Source of the DNA: Hymenoscyphus infarciens
Lineage: Eukaryota; Ascomycota; Leotiomycetes; Helotiales; Helotiaceae
Direction: 5' to 3'
Length of the DNA stretch: 64,000 bases
Assembly: GCA_001414345.1 (NCBI GenBank)
Contig: LLCB01000184.1
Coordinates: 1 to 64,000, forward strand
Shown: positions 34,345-46,082 of the stretch, piece after piece
Layout of the letters: every line of letters begins with the position of its first letter
How positions within the stretch are numbered: the stretch's first letter is position 1
Position numbers and translations under genes: made by a program
Notes under the pieces: generated by a model
Told to the model about the DNA's origin: nothing
Seen by the model: the letters and a program-made list of their open reading frames with translations, nothing else
Databases searched by the model: none

Positions 34345-35314
34345 CCTCGGTTTGGTCGTGAGGGAGTTAGTTGGAGTTCAACTTGATGAGGTCAAGAGCG
34401 TTTCAGTTGTCTATTACGTGACGGAATAATACCATTTCGTTGGAAGGATTGTCATGGTTAATAAGTCGTTGGTTGGTACAAGCACCACAGGAGTCAGTTT
34501 AAGCTTATTTCATTTCACAGGTCACTTATGTACGTTAGTCGAATTTACATACGACAATTTCTTAGACTAAGTAGCCCGCCCGTGAGTGACCTCAAGTGAG
34601 TAAGAAATAGAACACAAAATACAGTAGCGGTTTGAAAACAATAACACCTCAAATACATATGTATCGCTGCTTAACAACCGGCTGCCCTTGAAATTTCAAG
34701 TCGAGATGACTCTGGTCCAAACAATCCGCCACCACCATTCTTTTTTCCAACCCCCATCTACAACATCGCAAGTATCAATAAGTCAAAGCTCAAACGCAGT
34801 CTGGTTACATCTTCATCCGATTTCGCTCGCAAAAAAAGCAAAGGGAATACATATATAACATCAGAACATCTGTTTTTATTCAAACTATCTGAGGCTAGAC
34901 TGTTTCCCATCCATAGATACAAGAATCTTGGATACAAAATCTAGGCTCCTTCTCCCAACCACCATCCTCCTTCCTTTTTCTGATTAATATAATAAGGTAT
35001 TGTTGTGTGTGTTTTGATCATTAAAAAAATGAGGAGAAGTAGAATGACCGCCGATTTCATATGCTTGTCTCCCTTCCCCGGGGCTATGCAAATCCAAAAC
35101 GAACAAAACAGAAAGCATCCCTTGCCTCCCACCCATTAGAAGAACGATTGCAAGGCTCCAGGCCCAAACGAGATCACATTCTGCTTCTTTCGCGCGCCCT
35201 CACTCTTGATATATACAATTGAAGATTTGAAGCTTCCTCTCTTCTTTTCATTTACAGGGTATCTTTCTTGCCTTTCACATTTCCACCAGACGCAAGGAAA
35301 AATAGTCATGTCGA
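34345..35314. other. Convergent intergenic region
   Basis: About 970 bases between RPA12 and the convergent minus-strand membrane-protein gene. No coding frame is supported. AT-rich tracts near 34600 and 34980-35040 probably belong to 3' untranslated and poly(A) regions of the flanking genes. Confidence 0.45.
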
Positions 35315-37347
35315 TTATTTGTTGATCCCGGTTTTGCGGTCCAGAATCTCGCTGGGGACTCTCGAACCACGGGAAATCTGTACTTCGTCGCCAGGGTGAT
35401 ATTTGAAGACTGGATCTTCACTGAGGTTGCGCTGGTGAGTCCGAGGAATGGCTGGGATTTTTGGGGCATTGGGATCGACCGTTTTCGTTCCATCGACTCG
35501 GCCTGCTTGTTGAGCTACCCAAGAGATGACGGTTCGGAAACGTGGTGCTGATTCTTCAGATGTCGTCGTGTAAACAGTATCTCGATCCCCATTCTGTTGT
35601 CCGGTGGGTTGCATCCAAGAAAACGTCCCTGTTGCTCGAGATTGTCGGTATCCTTGCATCGGAGCATTGGGGTTTGACGGGTCGGGAATAATAAGGCCGT
35701 CCCCAAAACCTGAGGATATAGATGACATGTAGCTCATGTGATTCAGCTCCTGGTTTGTAGGCTGAAGATTAGTGGTCTGCTGTGTAAGCATGCTACTTTG
35801 CGTGAGACCATAGCTGGTATTTGCGTCCGAAGGTTGCCTTGTAAGGAATGTGTTTTGTCTTCCAGTATTGTTGTAGGAAGCTGGAAGGTCAGAAATAGGA
35901 CTTTCATGAGGTGAGTAGCCACCAAATGGGGCCGCGGCTTGTGCTTGATTTGGCAAATCACCGCGTGTGACTGTGTTGACAGTTGTTTCGGGAAATTCAG
36001 GGATTGCTAGAGGGGCCAAAGTGACTGGCTTGATCGTAGGAGGATAAGAAGGGTCGTATCGTGGATCTTTCTTCTCAACGGGATATCCATATTCATCACC
36101 TGGATACAATGGTGGAGCTTCCGAAGTGTTGTACTCTCTCCGCCAGCCATACAATCCTCGGTTGCCGCCTCTTCGAATCTTCCTACTTCGTACCTTGCCC
36201 CATGGATCAATTCTCTTCCGGATCAAGATAAGATATACTATCGTCATGATGATGATGAACGCACCTAAATCAATATTAGCCACCGTTGGATCCTTCCCAA
36301 ACCCCACAAAACATACCAATAGCACCAGCGGCAATCAAAAGTCGTTCCGCAGTCGGAGACAGTTGGCCTTTATTCTTGTTCCCCTTATTCCCCTTGTTCC
36401 TGTTGTTGTTGCCGTCGTTATTTCTATCTGGCTTTGGTGGATCTAAATCTGGCAACGCAGTAGGTGCTGCTAGAGCACTTTGAGCAGTTACCATGACGGT
36501 CTGCATCTCGGTTACCGTTGACCCAGCGGGTTTGGTAAAAGTGAATGGCCGTCTAGTTCTAGTCCCATTGTCACCTGGATCTTCTCCCTTTCGAGGCTGT
36601 TGGGGGGCAGACAGGGATTCCGATATTTGGGGAGCGAAAGTTGGAACAGCCGATGGTCCCACTGTCGTAGGAAACAAAGATGATATAAGGGTCTATACGA
36701 AATTAGTAAACAGTAATCATCTCCATGTTTCTACTATTTGCACTTACTGGTGAAGAAGTTAGACCCGAGATGGAGGTTGTCGTAGGAGCAGCACTTGGTA
36801 AACTTGGCGTTGAAAGAGGAGTTGTCGTTATGACGATGGCAGTAGTTGGGGTAGAACTTGATGCTGCTGCGGGTTTGGGTACAGTACTCGAAGTGGCGGC
36901 AGCTGTTGTTTGTGGGGGAGGTCCTGAGGGCAATCCTGGTGGAAGGGGACCACCAGGGGGAGGAGGCGGCGGATCTGGTAGTCTTGTTGGTAATGGATCT
37001 TCTGCTGCTGCACTCTGCTTCTTGCGTGGCTTCCAATCTTTCTCTGGACCATCATCGTTGTTGTTGCCCCCACCTCCTCGACCCCCACCGCCTCCATTTC
37101 CATTTCCGTTTCCATTTCCATTTCCATTTCCATTTCCATTTCCGTTGCCGTTGCCGTCCCCATCCCCATCCCCATCCCCATTGCCATCGGAGGAGTCCTT
37201 TCTTCGTCCCTTGTTATCGCCATCATCATTGTCGTTCCCATCGCCTTTCCGCCTCTCTAATGAATGTACTGTGAGGGAATCGCGCTGCTCCAGATCCTCC
37301 ATGGAACCATGCGGTATTTTGTCCAATGGTGCCATGGTCGTATTCAT
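35315..37347 (-). CDS. Single-pass membrane protein with Gly-Asn repeat, unknown function
   Basis: Complement of join 35315..36264, 36317..36692 and 36748..37347, 641 residues. The N-terminal exon is low complexity. An Asp/Lys-rich start is followed by Gly-Asp repeats, about twelve Gly-Asn dipeptides, a Gly-rich run, then Pro- and Thr/Ser-rich stretches typical of O-glycosylated extracellular or wall-facing segments. Exon 2 continues Pro/Thr-rich and enters a membrane helix that the second intron splits. Splicing gives Leu-Leu-Ile-Ala-Ala-Gly-Ala-Ile-Gly followed by Ala-Phe-Ile-Ile-Ile-Met-Thr-Ile-Val-Tyr, then basic residues. The 300-residue C-terminal part, rich in Pro, Ser, Thr and Tyr, is presumably cytosolic. 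The layout resembles fungal surface sensors of the Wsc/Mid2/Msb2 style, but no WSC domain or clear signal peptide is seen. Confidence 0.78.
37092..37182. repeat. CATTTC/CATTGC hexamer repeat inside the membrane-protein gene
   Basis: A run of CCATTTCCATTTC hexamers on the plus strand encodes the Gly-Asn dipeptides on the minus strand, then passes into GCCGTC/CATCCC hexamers encoding Gly-Asp. Copy number is expected to vary between strains without frame loss, because the unit is six bases. Confidence 0.9.
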
Positions 37348-38551
37348 CCTCCACTAAACACGAGCCGCACCTAATTTCGAGACGCCGCCAGAATGAATGA
37401 GCGAAAGTTGACGAACGATATCGAATCCAAATCCCCCCACTCCTCAAAATGCATCGACAAAAGAACAAAAAGTCACGAGCCAGTCGTGTGAAGAAGAGAA
37501 AGTGGTGGTGGAGGGAAAGAAGGAGAATGGACGAAATGGAAGGGAAGAAAGAGTGTATCGGCCAGCATGGGGGAAAAGACCCATGAGAACAAATGGTAAG
37601 GAGAATAGACGAGGGCTTCAACGAACTCTAGAGTAGTTCATACTCCGCCCTGGCACCTGACCGACAATGCCAGGGGGGAGAGTACTTACCAGTGCCCGGT
37701 ATCAAGCCATCTCCTGGAGTCCTGGTCCCAGGCTGGTGGAGTGTGGAGTGTTGGAATCAGCGTGTGAGCCTTTTGAGGTTGAGACCAGGAGGCAGGGCAG
37801 GGCAGGGACGGGACGGTGTGTCATCTTGGTTGGAGGAGACCGGGAGGCTTGGATGAGCAGGTGTGAACACTGAAAAGGCATTGCATTGCGTGTGAGGACT
37901 CGGGAGCGCCGCAGCCACAGCAAAGTGGACATCAGAGCATCAGGAGGTGTTGCGGGTGGTGTTGGGTGTGGTGTTGTGGCAATTCTCCCATATCTGCGTC
38001 GAAGGCCGTTTCAGAGCCCGCCTGCAGTTTCAGAAACCTAGGGGTCCCGGCGTGGTCAGAGCACTTGAATGGGTGAAATGCCTTCCGAAAACCCGACCAA
38101 AAACCCCGATATTGATCCCATCCCGTCCAAGGTTCCCATTAGCAACAATTGATTTGCTCCGATGTCTGAATGCTGGCAGGTTGGGTTGGTTTGGGTGTAT
38201 AAGTAGGGCTCGTTTGATCCAGAGTTTGAATAGCTTCATATCCACGGTTCAAACAGCATCGCGCTGTCGAGACTCGAGACAGCTTCAAAATCGACTTGCC
38301 TTATGCATTATCACTGACCACTACCGTACTCCGTCCTGGCGGCAGCCGCAGACCACCACGCTAACTCACCCCGCACAACGACTACAGGTCGGGAAGACAA
38401 GTAGTACTCCATGGAGAGCATCACTCTCTTGTTCTAATCCGGCCCCCTCCTTCATTCTGGACGCCATACTGAAAGTCATCCGTGGACGGGTACCGGATTG
38501 AACTGGATTTTCCATTCTGACCGCTCACTCCAGCAAGAACCTTGAACCAAG
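37348..38551. other. Intergenic region
   Basis: About 1.2 kb with promoters of the minus-strand membrane-protein gene and, on the right, of the broken GNAT gene. A 184-codon plus-strand frame at 37947-38501 lacks recognisable domains and I treat it as chance. A GGCAGGGCAGGGACGGGACGG repeat lies near 37793. Confidence 0.4.
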
Positions 38552-40082
38552 ATGCCGGTTTCGATCTCCCGTTTGATTTCTCGAGACGCCCCCGGCGCCA
38601 TAAGCGCGATCCAGGAAGCGTTCAAGGATGATCCGTATGCTCCCTTTGTTTATTCAGACTCAACCAAGGTACGACCATAAGTCATAACAACGTCCAACTC
38701 GCTTGTTGTATTTTATTTTCCGGCTCGTCAAGTTTCTGTTAGAAAAGCGGCAGGTAGTAGCTCTTGGCTTGCTTTGAAACCTCCCTAGCTGTTGTAGGGT
38801 GGCTAACATCATCCCCCAAACAGAAATCGGGTTTCCTTAGGCATTCGGTGTCGGTGGGGAATTCGTAATGCTCTCTTTTATGTGGCCAAGGACACTCAGA
38901 GCAAGGCTGACGAGGTACTAGAGTACTCGGAATTGCAATGTGGATGCCCTGTAGGGGGAGAGTGGTTGGAAGGTTGGAGACTATGGACTGAGAAGGTGGC
39001 AGCGAGGTTATAACCAAGTCAGTGTGCGCTCGTTGGCTGCAAAGGAACTCCCCAAGACTGTCTCTACGTGGGCCGCAACTTTTCAACAACATTATTCAAA
39101 AATATTAAAACTTTTGTAGGATTGCTAACTATATCCCTGTAGAGCTTCCAGTACTATCCCCCCATTAACTATCTGTCATGTGCAAGGCTGTGAAAATGTC
39201 TGTGCGTCTACAGACAGTTAGGGGGGGGGATAGTATTATCTTTGCAATTTCCTACAAACGTCTAACGTAGCATGGTAGAGGGGGAGTACAGGTGACGGAA
39301 TCGGCCACTTTCACGACCCACGTCGAGACTGTGCTAGAACTAGCTAGCCCTATTTGGGGTTATCGGTCAGCAACTCAATTTATGCGAACCCTTCTTTGGG
39401 TTCCATCTATTTGAAGTCGAGTACTTGGACATCGATGATTTCATTCTCAAGAAGTTTAAATACAAGGACGCTGTGTGTATTCTTCATTCCAGAGTGCATC
39501 GCCACCTCTAGAACGAGTCTCTTTCTTCAACAATTTGTTCTTCTCCGTTCTCCTCTTACTCAAACACTTGAGGTCCTACTCGAACCCTTCATTACAGAGG
39601 AGCATGTGATGCACTGTTCACCCGGCATCTAGAGCGTTCTCCCACTTGAAGACGCTTGCCATTTTCAGATTCATGAGTAGTCTGGATGATTCCCTTCCGT
39701 CAAACTGAGACTGCTTTGACTTTTGGCTCAAGACTTGGCTGATCAATTTCCGCAGGTCCGTCAAGCTGAAGCCCAATCCGAAATTTTGACTGATGCCAGC
39801 GGTTATTATTTCCTCAACATCATGGTACTAGTAGTCAAACCTGGACACCAAGGAAAGGGCAGCGGCAAGGCGCTCGCCCGAGAAGTCACGGAACAAGCTG
39901 ATAAAGAGGGGAAGAGATGTTATGTAGAATCTGGCCGCGACGTACCCAACATCAAGGTGTATGAATCCATGGGATTTTACTTTGTCAAAACGATGGATTG
40001 CGATGATGAGGGTACGGGTATCAAGCTCTATTGTATGGTAAGAGAACCCGGGAAAGAGGAGGACAGGGAAGAAGAAAATTGA
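38552..40082 (+). pseudogene. Broken GNAT-family N-acetyltransferase gene
   Basis: Three separated blocks of one protein are visible. Block 1 (38552-38668, with a GTACGA donor) encodes Met-Pro-Val-Ser-Ile-Ser...Phe-Val-Tyr-Ser-Asp-Ser-Thr-Lys. Block 2 (about 38819-39008) encodes Arg-Trp-Gly-Ile-Arg-Asn-Ala-Leu-Phe-Tyr-Val-Ala-Lys-Asp, then in a shifted frame Val-Leu-Gly-Ile-Ala-Met-Trp-Met-Pro, then back in the first frame Trp-Leu-Glu-Gly-Trp-Arg-Leu-Trp. An 8-bp insertion at 38919-38926 and a second shift near a G5 run break it. Block 3 (about 39743-40082) is intact and holds the acetyl-CoA site Gln-Gly-Lys-Gly-Ser-Gly-Lys-Ala and Tyr-Glu-Ser-Met-Gly-Phe. About 700 bp of unrelated DNA, including an inverted repeat, lies between blocks 2 and 3, where roughly 20-30 residues are expected. 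Confidence 0.75.
39114..39258. repeat. Imperfect inverted repeat inside the broken GNAT gene
   Basis: The left arm includes TTTGTAGGATTGC, TACTATCCCCCC, TTAACTATCTGT. The right arm reads as the reverse complement of TTTGTAGGAAATTGC, TACTATCCCCCCCC, CTAACTGTCTGT, separated by a short loop of about 25-40 bases. The arms are about 60 bp with gaps. The structure could be a small hairpin-forming element whose insertion helped inactivate the gene. Confidence 0.65.
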
Positions 40083-41673
40083 AAGTACCTGAACAGAAGC
40101 AGCATCCCCCAGCCTGGTAAGCTTGTAACAGTTTCAACTCGGTATTGCAAACCATCCTGGTCCGAATGTTAGGAAAATTGATATTAAACCTCCCGGATCT
40201 ACGAACTGCTCCGGAAGGTTACTACTCTGCTCGTTTCTGTTCACTTGGACTCTTTTCGGCTACCCCCCTGGTTCAAACAACGTGACACCCTCGATTTTGT
40301 CTCGAGGTGAGGGAAGTGAGCAAACATCTCCTTTGACTCCGAATGTGCGGAACGGTCCACCAGGGGTGGTCAGAACTCGTGGGCCAGTCGCCCAAACCCC
40401 ACCAAAAATCAGCACTTATTTTCCACAACACCACAATTTAATGTTCAAAAGCTAAAGCAATAGGGCTCATAATTGCACTCTGCTCTCTAAGCTGACTGAG
40501 TTTGTTTTCCTCATACTGTTGTTGATAACTTTCTCAACATATAATTTGGTGGAAATTCGCTGGCCCACGAGTTCTGACCACCCTTGGTGGCCTGTGATAA
40601 TTAAAAGTACTGTTCGAGAAGATTTAGGAGAATGAGAAACTTAATTCCTTGATTCCCCTGAAGGCTCTCGAATAATATTCGTAACTGTTTGAGATAGACG
40701 GGAATGGTTTTCTCGGAGAGTAATGCTCACTTCGCTTACAGCACAATAAAGTGGCAGTGAACAAGTCTCGTTTCTACTTCTGAATACAAATTGAGCAATG
40801 ATCCTCGAACTCGAACAAGTGCTTGGGAATCACGAGGGCAACCGAGGTTGTTTCCAAGTCCTTGACTCGGCCGCCCTTCTCAGGTTTCCCCAATGGTCAG
40901 CCAGCCCTTTCCCCAAAGAAACCAATACATCACGATGCCGTCGCCCTTCCCCATTACTTGAAATTGCTTCCCTATGTCCGCTTGAACATGGCACAACACA
41001 CAAGGTAGCGAGCGTCTGGGCAAACGGAGCAGCGGAAGACAAAAGAAACCGAAAGACTTGAAGGAGTAAATAGACGGTGGGTTCGGGCATTTTAAATAGT
41101 GGAGAGACCGTCTGAAACATAGGACTTGTGAATATGGAGGACGCGCATGAAAACGATACAATAACGACTTCTTGCAACTTTTTCTGCTTTGAAAAAGTCG
41201 CCCAACTCTGCTTGGGGAGAAAAATTTCGGACAAACTTGAGGCTCACAGTTACCCGAAAATCCATCGGGACCAACCCTTGCTAGTGCCTTTTTCGACTGT
41301 GGCGTAAGTCTTTTGTGCTTCAGAGTACTCCCTTCCTCCGGTAGCTTGGCCGGGCTATCGGCAGCTGTCAATTGTAGAGGCATGTCGAGGAAAAAGAAAA
41401 TCGACCTCCGTACAGAGTTTTCATGATTGGAGGTATTTTCACTGAGAATGAGATCTCCACCTCACGCACCATCTCCAACCAATGCTTAGGTTGCTTGTTC
41501 TGGCTACTGAATGACGGCGTTCTTATTTGCCCCATGCCTGCTTGCTATATGCACGCTTATCTCAAGTGTCCAAGCTTTGTGATTCATTTGGCTGGCTGCT
41601 GAAAAAGAAAAGCTCTCAATTTCTTTCGGACCATTTCCCTCCCAACTCACCCACTTCCACGAAGCAATTGAGA
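40083..41673. other. Intergenic region containing a MITE-like element
   Basis: Apart from the inverted-repeat element at 40357-40590, no feature is supported. Plus- and minus-strand frames of 60-170 codons at 40798-41383 overlap one another and lack domain or codon evidence. The 41500-41673 part is the leader of the NADH dehydrogenase gene. Confidence 0.4.
40357..40590. mobile_element. Short MITE-like element with 31-bp inverted repeats
   Basis: The bases 40357-40387 (starting CCACCAGGGGTGGTCAGAAC) are the reverse complement of 40560-40590 with one mismatch. Weaker similarity extends about 25 bases further inward (CCACCAAA blocks). The element is 234 bp with no coding capacity. The CAGGGGTGG start inside each arm recalls hAT-type ends, but the flanks CGGTCCAC and GTGGCCTG do not form an 8-bp duplication, so the superfamily is unproven. 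Confidence 0.75.
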
Positions 41674-43555
41674 ATGGCGGCCACTACCAGAGCGATGATG
41701 AGGTTGCCAGTGTCAACCTCGTCAATTGGCCTCAGCGTTGCCCGCAACAATGCCTCCACTGCCGCCAATGCGATGCGACGAAACTTGGCTGCCTCTGAGC
41801 GCTCCTTTGTCACTCGGGCTCGACCGATGCTCAACAAGAACCACGATCTGCAAAAGAGCTTCCGTCGTGCCTACGCAGACGCTGCTCCGGCTCCAGCGAA
41901 GAAGGCGAGACGATTCCGCTACTTTAGATTCCTTTGGCGTGTTACATACCTCTCTCTGATCGGCGGAACTGCGTATCTTGCTTATGGCGTTTGGGACCTT
42001 CGACATCCGGATGAGCAGTTCGAACCCGATCCCACGAAGAAGAACCTCGTTATTCTGGGTAATTACCCCTCTTTTGGGTCCGGGTGCATTGGGAAATTCT
42101 CTAACAAGCAGAATAGGTACTGGGTGGGGAGCTGTCTCTCTGCTTAAGAAACTCGATACTAGCAACTACAATGTCATCGTCATCTCCCCCCGAAATTACT
42201 TTCTCTTCACCCCTCTCCTCCCATCATGTACAACCGGTACTGTCGAGCACCGATCCATCATGGAGCCTATTCGAAGCATAACCAGACATAAGCAATCTGC
42301 CGTGAAATTCTACGAAGCCGAAGCAACAAAGATTGATCCGGATAGGAAAGTGGTTCAGATTGACGACAACTCGGATATCCAGGGAGCCACAAGCAAGACA
42401 GAGGTCGCATATGATATGCTTGTTGTGAGCGTGGGTGCCGAAAATGCTACCTTTGGAATCCCAGGTGTAAAGGAGAATTCGTGTTTTTTGAAGGAAATCG
42501 GTGACGCACAGAAAATCCGAACGAAGATTATGGATTGTGTAGAGACTGCGACTTTCAAGGACCAGACGCCCGAGGAGGTTGAGCGTCTTTTGCATATGGT
42601 TGTTGTTGGTGGTGGGCCTACCGGAGTCGAATTCGCAGGAGAGCTTCAAGATTTCTTCGATCAAGATATCAAGAAGTGGGTTCCCGAGATCAGTGATAAG
42701 TTCAAGGTGACTCTCATTGAAGCTCTGCCCAATGTGCTTCCCATGTTCTCCAAGCAATTGATTGATTACACCGAATCAACTTTCAAGGAAGAGAAAATCA
42801 CAATCAAAACAAAAACCGCAGTGAAGAAAGTTACCGAGACGACAGTTGAGGCTGAAGCGACTGGCCCAGATGGAAAGAAGACGACCGAGATCATGCCATA
42901 TGGGCTGTTAGTATGGGCTACCGGAAACGCGGTCCGACCCATCGTCAAGGACCTAATGAATAGTATCCCCGCTCAAAAGGACTCCCGAAGAGGTCTTGCT
43001 GTCAACGAGTATCTTGTCGTCCAAGGTACCAAGGATATCTGGGCGACTGGTGACTGCGCCGTTGCTGGGTATGCACCAACTGCCCAAGTAGCCGGTCAAG
43101 AAGGTGCTTTCCTCGCTCGACTTTTCAACACCATGGCCAAGAGCGAAGCCATTGAGCATCAAATCCATGATTTGAGCTCTTCCCTCAACCTCCAACCTGG
43201 TGACGCAGCAGCCATCGCAAAGGATATCGAATCACATGAGAAACAATTGAGAAGAATCAAGGATATCAAGCCTTTCCATTACACCCACCAAGGATCTTTG
43301 GCATACATTGGGAGTGATAGAGCTGTTGCTGATGTTAGCTGGTTGAACGGAAACTTTGCTAGTGGTGGTGGATTGACATATTTGTTCTGGCGAAGTGCTT
43401 ATTTGAGCATGTGCTTTAGCAGCAAGTTTCCCTCTCCCATTTTGATACTAAAATGACAAAACAAAAACTAACCCATTACAGCCCGCAATCGTGTTCTCGT
43501 CGTTCTCGACTGGCTCAAATCAAAAGCTTTCGGTCGTGATGTTTCTCGGGAATAG
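41674..43555 (+). CDS. External alternative NADH dehydrogenase, mitochondrial
   Basis: Join 41674..42058, 42117..43421 and 43482..43555, 587 residues. It is a single-subunit type II NADH:ubiquinone oxidoreductase that oxidises NADH without pumping protons. The N-terminus is rich in Arg/Ala/Ser (mitochondrial targeting). A membrane helix follows at about 92-115 (Tyr-Leu-Ser-Leu-Ile-Gly-Gly-Thr-Ala-Tyr), as in the external NDE-type enzymes. The FAD motif is rebuilt by intron 1 as Val-Ile-Leu-Gly-Thr-Gly-Trp-Gly-Ala-Val. The NADH motif Val-Val-Gly-Gly-Gly-Pro-Thr-Gly-Val-Glu-Phe-Ala-Gly-Glu is near residue 290, and Trp-Ala-Thr-Gly-Asp-Cys-Ala near 430. No EF-hand insert is seen. The second intron uses a GC donor (GCAAGT) and restores the conserved end Thr-Arg-Asn-Arg-Val-Leu-Val-Val-Leu-Asp-Trp-Leu-Lys...Asp-Val-Ser-Arg-Glu. 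Confidence 0.95.
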
Positions 43556-46082
43556 AAATATTTTCTGGTTAGACCTACTAGAAAATACAGGGACGGGTAC
43601 GAATATTGAGGAATTGGGGCAAAGGGCGCAAAATTAGAGGATGAAATTGGGGATGGGATTGTGTACAAACTTTTTTTTCCACTTTTTTCCCTCTCCTTTT
43701 GTAACTCATGAATTCTTCGGGATAGACAAGGTTAATGTATTCAAAGCGCGCGCTTTCTTTTGTTTTTGCGCCGGCCACAGATGCGATGATGGGGCATTCG
43801 ACAGCAATCTAAGAGACCTTTTCGATGAGATTCGGTGTATGAACAATTGATATGTCGTATTGATTTACTTCCATATCGAACTCAAAATTTTCGGGAAATA
43901 ATAAATTACCCTGGAAAGTTGAAACGAGCAGGCGCCCGACGAACCTGAAATATTACACGGGAATGCTGTCCAAGTAAACCACAGGTAGCAAGTAAGTCAG
44001 TAAGTGAGCTAGTGAGTAAGCCACTAAAAACTAGTAAGCTAGTAGGTAGCAAGTAATCTAGCGAGTAACAGCTAATCAAGTTGATGTGAGTAAGCTAACA
44101 AATATGTCAGTAAGCCAGCGAGTTGTGGTAAGCCAGTAAGCCAGGAGTAAGCCGAGAGTAACTGGTGGCTTACCCACAAAAAATTGGTGAGAGTGCGAAT
44201 ATCAACCACGTATTATTGACCAATCATGGGAGAAGGCCCTGTTTTCTTCGACCTAGACATCATAACGACTACAACATAATTACTCGGCAACAGCTGTGCG
44301 TAAAAATACAATTAAAATATGAGTAGATACTCAAGATGCTAACTTGCCATGCTTTAGAGTGTTGGAAGTGTTATTCTGTCTGCGTTAAGTTATAGGCGTT
44401 GGTATTCTTGTAGGTTGAAGTAATGGTGTCACTTTCTGGAGCTGGCTACGGCATAATTTGACTCAACATGGGGAAACTTACTAGGTTAACTTCGCTTACA
44501 GTCTGAGCCTGTAATAGGGTTCGTAATATTTCTAGTATCTATCGTACTTATGTTGGAAAGTCCCCTTTTTGGGCACAAGCGCCTTCGGGTCAGGTAGATG
44601 TCGGTACAGAGGACGCCTAACCTACTCATAACCAAGGGACCATTTGACAACATCACCATCACCGAGCTATACAAAGCCTGCGAGAAATTTGAGTGGGAGC
44701 GAGAACGCCCCAGAGCAAAGAGCCACCCTGTTATAGTCGACAAAGCTCACATTAATCGTGGAAGAAAACAATATGCGATCCGACCCCACGATAACGAGTA
44801 ATAAAAGCAAACCCGTAACCACATCAACCCCTTATTGGTAAGGACCGGTCTTTGACGGCTGACACCTAACTTGGAGTCGGTGCTTGATGGCATTAGCACG
44901 GTGTTGGAGAACTGGATGGGGGAAAGGAGACTTTGACAGGTGCTGACTCCCTGATTTTCGACGTAAAGTGTGGGATTGAGAGACCAAGGAACCGCTTTTG
45001 AGAATTTGAGGGGCATAGCTTTGTGTGCGCTGTATATCTGAGAGCTTGGTTGTATGATGAAGAGGGCCGGAGGGTAGATACGACATGCGAACTAAGCCTT
45101 TACTATCAAATTTGATTTTATGATAATTGACTACGGGAAGTGCTTTTGATTTTGAATTGACTCGCTTGAAGTCTCACCCAGTACTGGCAAAAAGCCTAAG
45201 AACACCCATGATTTCTTATCATCTCCCTGGAAGTAAATAGCTTCTTCCTAATACGGTACTACGACACTTTGCCAATTTGAATTATGTATTTGGTAGAAGG
45301 TTCTCTGGTGTGTTTTCAAGGGTAGTGGTGAAAAGCCTTAAGAGCTCCAAACATTTAGATGAATGCAGTTAGGCGTCACAAGCAGTTGAGGGACGCAAAA
45401 TAAAGGAATACTCTGATTACTGACTGGGTTGCGACTGTTTATGCTAGAAAATTGCTCGAGTTGAGCTCGGAAAAACATGGCTAAAGAGTATTTTATTTTT
45501 TAAATCCTCTCAGTTCTTCTGGGAGAATGTTTCTCATTGTCTTGAAGTATCTTGAAAAATACACTTTGATCTAGTTAAGAACTCAGACATCTAGAATCTT
45601 ATCAAGGCGAGGAAAACTTTGAAAATGAAAGGACCTCCGCCCTAAGATATAGCTTAAAATCAAGTCGTAACGAGAATAAATATGTCCACAGGCACACCAA
45701 AGTCCATGAATAACAAATTTCAAGAGAAGGGGAATTTGCATTGTTTGTATTCAGTAGTCTTGGTATTCGCTACACTAAGTACCTAAAAATCCACTTGCTC
45801 TCACATAACTCCTAAGTAATATAACATAAAGGAGTACAAGAAAAAGGAACAAAAAACGCCCAGCGCTGATGCATAAACCCACACCCCCATAAACCATAAC
45901 TCAGTTAACTCATCAGAGACCAAATCAAAAGGGATTCAGTCCCACATTTCGTGGTGGTCATCTACCAAATCCCCCAAAACGCCAGCTATCCAAGTACCCA
46001 TAACCCCAAACAAACTTTGTACAATCCTTCAATTCAGACATGGAGAGAAAAGAGGGAGAGGGAGAAGGATCAAGTTCAAAGA
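43556..46082. other. Long gene-free region with short repeats
   Basis: About 2.5 kb without a supported gene. A degenerate GTAAGYCAG/GTAAGCTAG repeat runs at about 43984-44175. A 67-codon plus-strand frame at 44598-44801 (includes Glu-Leu-Tyr-Lys-Ala-Cys-Glu-Lys-Phe) might be a relic but has no recognised homolog. The 45100-45900 stretch is AT-rich and featureless. Confidence 0.4.
43984..44175. repeat. Degenerate GTAAGCCAG-type short-period repeat
   Basis: About twenty imperfect units of 8-13 bases based on AGTAAGCCAGT / AGTAAGCTAGT follow one another with variable spacing. Composition is not coding. Many GTAAG words occur on one strand, resembling repeated splice-donor sequences by chance. 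Confidence 0.75.

Noticed and set aside
36725..37357. 210-codon plus-strand frame rich in Phe-Pro and Pro-Ser
   Set aside because: Antisense shadow of the Gly-Asn/Gly-Asp hexamer repeat gene.
37947..38501. 184-codon plus-strand frame upstream of the GNAT remnant
   Set aside because: No recognisable domain and irregular composition; treated as intergenic.
40798..41383. Overlapping ORFs on both strands, up to 167 codons
   Set aside because: Mutually overlapping, no domains, no consistent splice sites; likely chance frames in a promoter region.
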